DNA of 64,000 nt from Microbacterium allomyrinae (GTDB taxonomy: Bacteria; Actinomycetota; Actinomycetes; Actinomycetales; Microbacteriaceae). A program made the translations under genes and the position numbers. Shown here one piece after another: positions 61,508 through 64,000 of the stretch. The notes beneath the pieces are model-generated. The model did no database searches. It saw only the letters and a list, made by a program, of their open reading frames with translations, and had not been told where the DNA came from. The stretch is taken from assembly GCF_020682705.1 (NCBI RefSeq), contig NZ_JAGTTN010000007.1, positions 1 to 64,000 on the forward strand, given 5' to 3'. Each line of letters starts with the position of its first letter. Within the stretch, counting starts at the first letter, position 1.

Positions 61508-62590
61508 TCAGCCGACGGCGCCGGCGCGGGCCGCGACCAGGTCGGGGTGGTGGATGCCGGCGACATCGGGGTGCGCGCGCAGGCGCGACTTGAGCGCGTT
61601 CTCACCGTAGAGCGCGTGGATGGGGTTGGCAGGGTCCCGCGTGACCCCGCGGGCCTGCGCGGCGAGCTCGACCGGCAGCTCGATGAGCGGAAGCCGCTTG
61701 TCGAGCGCGGGGTTGAAGAAGAAGGGCACCGAGATGCGGTCGTCGGGGTACCGAGGCGAGATCACGCGGTGCTTCGTCGCGATGAGGTAGCCCTGGGTGG
61801 CGTATTCGAGAAGCTCGCCGATGTTGACGACGAACGCGCCCGGCACCGGGGGAGCGTCGACCCACTCGCCGTCGCGCTCGACCTGCAGACCGCCCTTGCC
61901 TGGCTCCACCCACAGCAGTGTCAGCACACCCGAGTCCTTGTGCGCACCGACTCCCTGCTGGGGAGTCGGGTCCTCCTTGCCGGGATACCGCACGATCTTG
62001 ATGAGGGTCGAGGGTTCGCCGAAATGCTCGTCGAAGTAGTTCTCCGGGGCGCCGAGCGACAGCGCCCAGGCGCGCAGCAGCCTGCGCGCGACGCCCGAGA
62101 GGTGGTCGTGCCACTCCGAGACGACCTCCCGCAGTTCGGGCTGGGCGTCCGGCCACAGGTTGGGGCCGATCAGCCGCGAGAAGTCCGGTGCCGCCGCGTC
62201 GTCCCCGCGTCCACTCCCCACGTCGCTGGCGCGCCGCGCGGAGCCTCCGGATGCGGGGGCCCAGATCGCATCGCGCTCCGGCCCGATGTCGATCTGCTCG
62301 CGCCAGTCGACCTGACCCTGCGTGCGCTCGCCTCCGACCCGCGTATACCCGCGGAAGTGAGGGCTCTTGAGATTCTCGATGGCGAGCTTGTCGGCCTCGG
62401 GCAGCGCGAAGAAGTCGCGTGCGGCCTGGTGCAGACGTGCCTCGAGCTCGGGCGAGACGCCGGTGCCGGTCAGATAGAAGAAGCCGACATCGTGCGTCGC
62501 CGCGCGCAACTCGTCGCGGAACCGGGCCGCGGCTGCGGGGCTTTCATCGAGCTGGGACAGATCGAGGATCGGCAGGTTCAGATCGGTCAT
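61508..62590 (-). CDS. 2-oxoglutarate/Fe(II)-dependent oxygenase (isopenicillin N synthase family)
   Basis: The 360-aa product has the double-stranded beta-helix ligands: HKDSGVLTLLW (H-x-D) and the distal His in KHRVISPRYPDDRISVPFF, where the Arg binds 2-oxoglutarate. The N-terminus DLSQLDESPAAAARFRDELR and FRGYTRVGGE fit the isopenicillin N synthase-like group. Substrate unknown. The start ATG 62590 has TACTCT exactly 6 nt upstream (62597-62602). No biosynthetic cluster is apparent nearby. Confidence 0.88.
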   Translation of the reverse strand: MTDLNLPILDLSQLDESPAAAARFRDELRAATHDVGFFYLTGTGVSPELEARLHQAARDFFALPEADKLAIENLKSPHFRGYTRVGGERTQGQVDWREQIDIGPERDAIWAPASGGSARRASDVGSGRGDDAAAPDFSRLIGPNLWPDAQPELREVVSEWHDHLSGVARRLLRAWALSLGAPENYFDEHFGEPSTLIKIVRYPGKEDPTPQQGVGAHKDSGVLTLLWVEPGKGGLQVERDGEWVDAPPVPGAFVVNIGELLEYATQGYLIATKHRVISPRYPDDRISVPFFFNPALDKRLPLIELPVELAAQARGVTRDPANPIHALYGENALKSRLRAHPDVAGIHHPDLVAARAGAVG

Positions 62591-62690
62591 GGAGCGAGAG
62601 TAGGTGGCTGCCGCGGCATCCGCTCGTTTGTTGCATCGGGTTAAGCGGGCGGGAGCTTGCGGACGAACCGCGAGCCCCCGCCGGCAGACG

Positions 62691-63830
62691 TCATTTCGTG
62701 GCGAAGAACGTGCGAATGTCGCCCGCCACCACGTCGGGCACCTCGAGAGCGGCGTAGTGCCCGCCGCGCTCGAAGCGGCTCCAATGGACGATGTTCGCGT
62801 TGTCGCGCTCGGCGAAGACCCGGATCGTCTGGAAGTCGTCGGCGAACACCGCCACTCCGGTGCGGGCCTCGCTCACGCACGGCTCGGCATCGGTGAGTGC
62901 GTTCTCGCGATAGGCGCGACTCATGCCCGCCGACGCGTTCGCGAACCACGCGACGCTGACCTCGGTGAGGATCGCGTCGAGAGGCACGAGGCTGGTGCCG
63001 TTGCCGAACGAGTTGAAGAGCTCGGAATACGCCAGCTGGGCCACCGGCGAGTCCGAGAGACCTGCCGCGATGGTCTGCGGGCGCGAGGCGTTCATCGTGT
63101 TGTAGCCGCCGACGGACTGGAACCACTGCATGTGCTCGAGGCCCGCATAGTCCTGCGGCTCGAGCTTCTCGAACTCGGCCGGGTCGCCCGATGGGAACGA
63201 GAACAGCTGCAGCACGTGGAGCCCGAGGAAGCCCTCCGGGTCGAGGAGGCCGAGTTCGCGGGCGACCATCGCGCCGTTGTCGCTGCCGTGGATGCCGTAC
63301 GAGTCGTAGCCGAGGCGGCGCATGAGGGCGTCGTAGGCGGCGGCCACCCGGGTCAGCGTCCAGCCGGTCTCGACGACGGGCTGACTGAAGCCGAAACCGG
63401 GGGCATCGGGGATGACGACGTCGAACGCGTCCTCGGCGCGGCCGCCGTGGGCCACGGGGTCGACGAGCGGGCCGATCATGTCGAGGTAGTCCACGAACGA
63501 GCCCGGGTAGGTGTGGGCGAGCAGCAGCGCGGTCGCGCCCTCGTGGGGCGACTTCACGTGTACGAAGTGGATCGTCTGGCCGTCGATCTGCGTGGTGAAC
63601 TGCGGATGCTCGTTCATGCGCGCCTCGGCGGCGCGCCAGTCGAACCCGTCTCGCCAGCGCGCGACGGCTTCGGCCAGGTACGAGTTCGGCGTGCCCGACT
63701 CCCAGTCGTCGGCGGGCGCGGGCTGGGGGAGCCGCGTGCGGGCGAGGCGCGCGAGGAGGTCGTCGACATCGGTCTGCGCGACCTCGACACGGAACGGACG
63801 GATCTCGGTGGAGGCGGTTGCGGTGTTCAT
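62691..63830 (-). CDS. Epoxide hydrolase family alpha/beta-hydrolase
   Basis: The 379-aa product begins with the epoxide hydrolase N-terminal region (IRPFRVEVAQTDVDDLLARLARTRLP) followed by the alpha/beta-hydrolase core with YGIHGSDNGAMVARELG. The Asp of GSDNG is the presumed nucleophile, where the usual motif is GGDWG. The catalytic His is in ERGGHYAALEVPD. ATG 63830 is set by TAATGT 7 nt upstream (63838-63843). A WYL/YafY-type regulator begins divergently, with a palindrome in between. Confidence 0.88.
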   Translation of the reverse strand: MNTATASTEIRPFRVEVAQTDVDDLLARLARTRLPQPAPADDWESGTPNSYLAEAVARWRDGFDWRAAEARMNEHPQFTTQIDGQTIHFVHVKSPHEGATALLLAHTYPGSFVDYLDMIGPLVDPVAHGGRAEDAFDVVIPDAPGFGFSQPVVETGWTLTRVAAAYDALMRRLGYDSYGIHGSDNGAMVARELGLLDPEGFLGLHVLQLFSFPSGDPAEFEKLEPQDYAGLEHMQWFQSVGGYNTMNASRPQTIAAGLSDSPVAQLAYSELFNSFGNGTSLVPLDAILTEVSVAWFANASAGMSRAYRENALTDAEPCVSEARTGVAVFADDFQTIRVFAERDNANIVHWSRFERGGHYAALEVPDVVAGDIRTFFATK

Positions 63831-63873
63831 GTCTTCGACATTACGGTCGATATAGGTACGTTTACTTCCTGTT

Positions 63874-63887
63874 AAATCGATCGATTT
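63874..63887. promoter_or_regulatory. Palindromic operator candidate
   Basis: AAATCGATCGATTT is a perfect 14-bp palindrome in the 68-bp gap between the hydrolase and the regulator gene, 11 nt before the regulator's GTG. Its position suits autoregulation and control of the divergent hydrolase. Confidence 0.55.
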
Positions 63888-63898
63888 CGGACTTTCCT

Positions 63899-64000
63899 GT
63901 GGCCGGCACCTCCGCTCGAATGCTCGCTCTCCTGGCGCTCTTCCAGACCCGCCGTGACTGGAGCGGACCGGAGCTCGCCGGACGTCTCGATGTCTCGCCG
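63899..64000 (+). CDS. WYL/YafY-type transcriptional regulator, 3' end outside the window
   Basis: Thirty-four codons are visible: after GTG 63899 the frame reads ARMLALLALFQTRRDWSGPE and then LAGRLDVSP, the winged helix-turn-helix opening of YafY/DeoR-like regulators with a WYL domain. The rest lies beyond the window. Such proteins often control the neighbouring divergent gene, here the epoxide-hydrolase-like enzyme. Confidence 0.85.
   Translation, partial: MAGTSARMLALLALFQTRRDWSGPELAGRLDVSP

Noticed and set aside
1..64000. tRNA or rRNA genes
   Set aside because: No T-loop-like GTTCGAxTCC with matching acceptor arms and no rRNA sequence was found by eye.

Overview
The window is high-GC DNA (near 70% by eye) from an actinobacterium. 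Gene content and protein details point to the family Microbacteriaceae, most likely Microbacterium or a close relative. Pointers are the compact nusA-ylxR-infB-rbfA block with a Pro/Ala-rich IF-2, the MEP-pathway genes dxr and ispG, an ECF42-type sigma factor with its DGPF partner, and a MurE that lacks the DAP-type DNPR motif. There is no prophage, insertion sequence, CRISPR array, tRNA or rRNA that I could see. Almost everything is chromosomal housekeeping or peripheral metabolism.

Layout. 1-5 kb: the 3' part of a secreted GH13 amylase, a lipoprotein, and an asparaginase-alanine dehydrogenase pair. 5-15 kb: OsmC, an acyltransferase, an FKBP lipoprotein, dxr, murE, a YcnI-type copper protein with a membrane partner, a site-2 protease, and the DGPF/ECF42 pair. 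15-24 kb: a PhzE/anthranilate-synthase-type gene behind a complete tryptophan attenuator, LtrA, ispG, a BenE-like transporter, proS, and a LOG-family protein. 24-35 kb: nusA, ylxR, infB, rbfA, mutY, a uridine-kinase-like gene, truB and ribF, interleaved with small membrane proteins. 35-45 kb: deoC with a full plus a half aldehyde dehydrogenase, a TANGO2-like protein, coaBC, a phosphodiesterase, an SNF2-type helicase and pfkA. 45-55 kb: oligopeptidase B, a Pit phosphate transporter, a phosphodiesterase, aspA, an FAH-family protein and a PrsW protease. 55-64 kb: an FKBP, a frameshifted AbiEi/nuclease-like gene between two diverged direct repeats, yceI, an EamA transporter, rpsO, surE-pfkB, a 2OG-Fe(II) oxygenase, an epoxide-hydrolase-like protein and the start of a WYL/YafY-type regulator.

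How it works together. Translation and RNA functions (nusA, infB, rbfA, truB, rpsO, proS) and isoprenoid, cell-wall and cofactor genes (dxr, ispG, murE, ribF, coaBC) dominate. Carbon entry is represented by pfkA, a PfkB sugar kinase and deoC feeding acetaldehyde to the adjacent aldehyde dehydrogenases. Amino-acid nitrogen is represented by asparaginase, alanine dehydrogenase and aspartase.

The main unexpected signals are regulatory. (1) A textbook trp attenuator at 17111-17209: an 11-residue leader peptide with tandem Trp codons, competing hairpins and an intrinsic terminator, controlling a PhzE-type anthranilate synthase. (2) A very regular promoter grammar in which TAnnnT lies 6-8 nt before the start codon of about twenty genes, implying leaderless mRNAs and deciding several start sites. 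(3) A split ALDH16-like gene pair. (4) Extragenic palindromes, one of which has become the C-terminus of a transporter. (5) A perfect inverted-repeat operator over the aspA promoter.
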